From Actinomycetes bacterium (GTDB taxonomy: Bacteria > Actinomycetota > Acidimicrobiia > Acidimicrobiales > SZUA-35), in NCBI GenBank assembly GCA_024227975.1, contig JAAETV010000303.1, forward strand, positions 1 to 6,465: a stretch of 6,465 nucleotides of DNA, read 5' to 3'. Shown here piece by piece: positions 5,648-6,465 of the stretch. The position numbers and the translations under genes are program-made. The notes under the pieces were generated by a model, which was not told the DNA's origin, did no database searches, and saw only the letters and a program-made list of their open reading frames with translations. Position 1 is the first letter of the stretch; each line of letters starts with the position of its first letter.

Positions 5648-6465
5648 GTGAGTGACCGGACAGAGTTACGGACGGCCCGACGGGCCCAACGGCATCGGGA
5701 AAGGGAGGAACGCGAACGGGCCGTCGCCGAGCGAGAGGCGTTCGAAGGCCTCCAGGTCGATCCCGAGACCGAGTACTACGAGGAGATTGCCGATCGGAAG
5801 CCCGGCGATGGCAACATCGTCAAGTGGGGGTTCGATCTGCACCCCCAAGTGGCGTTCAGCTCGGCCGGCTTCCTGATCGTCTTCCTGGCCTTGACCCTGA
5901 TCTTCAACGATCAGGCCGAGACGTTCTTCCAGGAAGCTCTGACATTCATCGGCGACAACTTCGGCTGGTTCTACATCCTGGCCGCCAACATCTTCCTGGT
6001 CGCCATCATCTTCTTCGGCTTCAGCCGGTTCGGCCGGATCCGCCTCGGCGGCCAAGACGCCAAGCCGGAATTCACCAACTTCGCCTGGTACTCCATGCTG
6101 ATCAGCGCCGGCATGGGCATCGGCCTGATGTTCTGGAGCGTGGCCGAGCCGATCTACCACTACCAGGGACCGGCCCCGTTCTTCGGTGGCGAGGCGAACA
6201 CCCCCCAGGCGGCTGATGCCGCCATGGTGACCACCTTCTACCACTGGGGGCTCCACCCTTGGGGTATCTACGCCTTGGTCAGCCTGGCACTGGCCTTCTT
6301 CACCTTCAACCGGGGTCTGCCCCTGACCATGCGCTCGGTGTTCTACCCCATCCTGGGCGAACGAATCTACGGCTTCTGGGGCAATCTCATCGACACCATC
6401 GCCGTCATCGCCACCCTGTTCGGGCTGGCGTCATCGCTTGGCTTCGGAGTCAAACAGGTATCGGC
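5648..6465 (+). CDS. BCCT-family betaine/choline/carnitine transporter, N-terminal part (runs off right edge)
   Basis: This gene encodes a secondary transporter of the BCCT family (BetP/OpuD/BetT relatives), which import quaternary-ammonium compatible solutes across the cytoplasmic membrane. I translated 272 residues from the GTG at 5648. Residues 1-50 are a highly charged cytoplasmic tail rich in Arg and Glu. Membrane helices follow at about 67-88, 106-126, 145-168, 193-219 and 247 onward. Family blocks are GGQDAKPEF (134-142), SAGMGIGLMFWSVAEP (153-168), HWGLHPWGIYA (199-209), FNRGLPLTMRS (220-230) and TLFGLASSLGFG (256-267). The glycine stretch GMGIG (155-159) and W200, W205 and Y208 match the betaine-binding residues of BetP (G149-G153, W189, W194, Y197). 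This suggests a Na+-coupled betaine-type carrier rather than a carnitine antiporter. The C-terminal half, including the rest of the substrate site and any regulatory tail, is outside the window. It follows the betaine-domain channel gene in the same direction, which supports a joint osmotic role. Confidence 0.95.
   Translation, partial: MSDRTELRTARRAQRHREREERERAVAEREAFEGLQVDPETEYYEEIADRKPGDGNIVKWGFDLHPQVAFSSAGFLIVFLALTLIFNDQAETFFQEALTFIGDNFGWFYILAANIFLVAIIFFGFSRFGRIRLGGQDAKPEFTNFAWYSMLISAGMGIGLMFWSVAEPIYHYQGPAPFFGGEANTPQAADAAMVTTFYHWGLHPWGIYALVSLALAFFTFNRGLPLTMRSVFYPILGERIYGFWGNLIDTIAVIATLFGLASSLGFGVKQVS

Noticed and set aside
5666..6256. Minus-strand open frame of 196 residues over the BCCT gene
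   Set aside because: It is antisense to unmistakable BCCT transporter sequence, and its Glu/Gly/Ala-rich low-complexity translation is what the complement of GC-rich membrane codons gives.

Overview
This GC-rich window has strongly GC-ending codons and probably comes from a high-GC actinobacterium. The kinase glycine loop (GEGGFSTVY), the DUF885 protein and the IclR regulator all have the flavour of the Acidimicrobiia or a related lineage. That placement is an inference from gene style, since the window has no rRNA or marker gene. No tRNA, rRNA, CRISPR array, insertion sequence or transposase was seen.

Layout, left to right. (1) On the minus strand at 1-733 is the N-terminal part of a Hanks-type Ser/Thr protein kinase, cut by the left edge. 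(2) An 87-bp divergent spacer separates it from a plus-strand gene at 821-2482 for a DUF885-family putative metallopeptidase. (3) Sixteen bases after its stop, convergent on the minus strand at 2499-3269, is an IclR-family transcription regulator. (4) A 123-bp divergent spacer follows. It carries three 18-bp-spaced TCACCA repeats, a nested near-palindrome and a separate perfect 16-nt palindrome, and is a likely operator/promoter region. (5) On the plus strand at 3393-5588 is the standout gene: one uninterrupted reading frame joining a signal peptide, a complete ProX/OpuAC-type glycine-betaine-binding domain, and a complete GluR0-type ligand-gated potassium channel. The channel half has ligand-binding lobe 1, TM1, a TTVGYGD pore, TM2 and lobe 2. 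(6) Fifty-nine bases later, probably in the same operon, is the N-terminal half of a BCCT-family betaine/choline/carnitine transporter (5648 to the right edge).

Genes 5 and 6 read as a compatible-solute and potassium module, probably controlled by the divergent IclR protein. The hybrid looks like a bacterial ionotropic-glutamate-receptor relative in which a betaine-binding protein occupies the place of the extracellular amino-terminal domain of animal receptors, encoded next to a betaine-type importer. The working hypothesis is that external betaine and/or an amino acid gates a K+ pore, tying K+ flux to betaine uptake during osmotic adaptation. The domain calls rest on clear motifs; the gating ligand and the physiology are inference.
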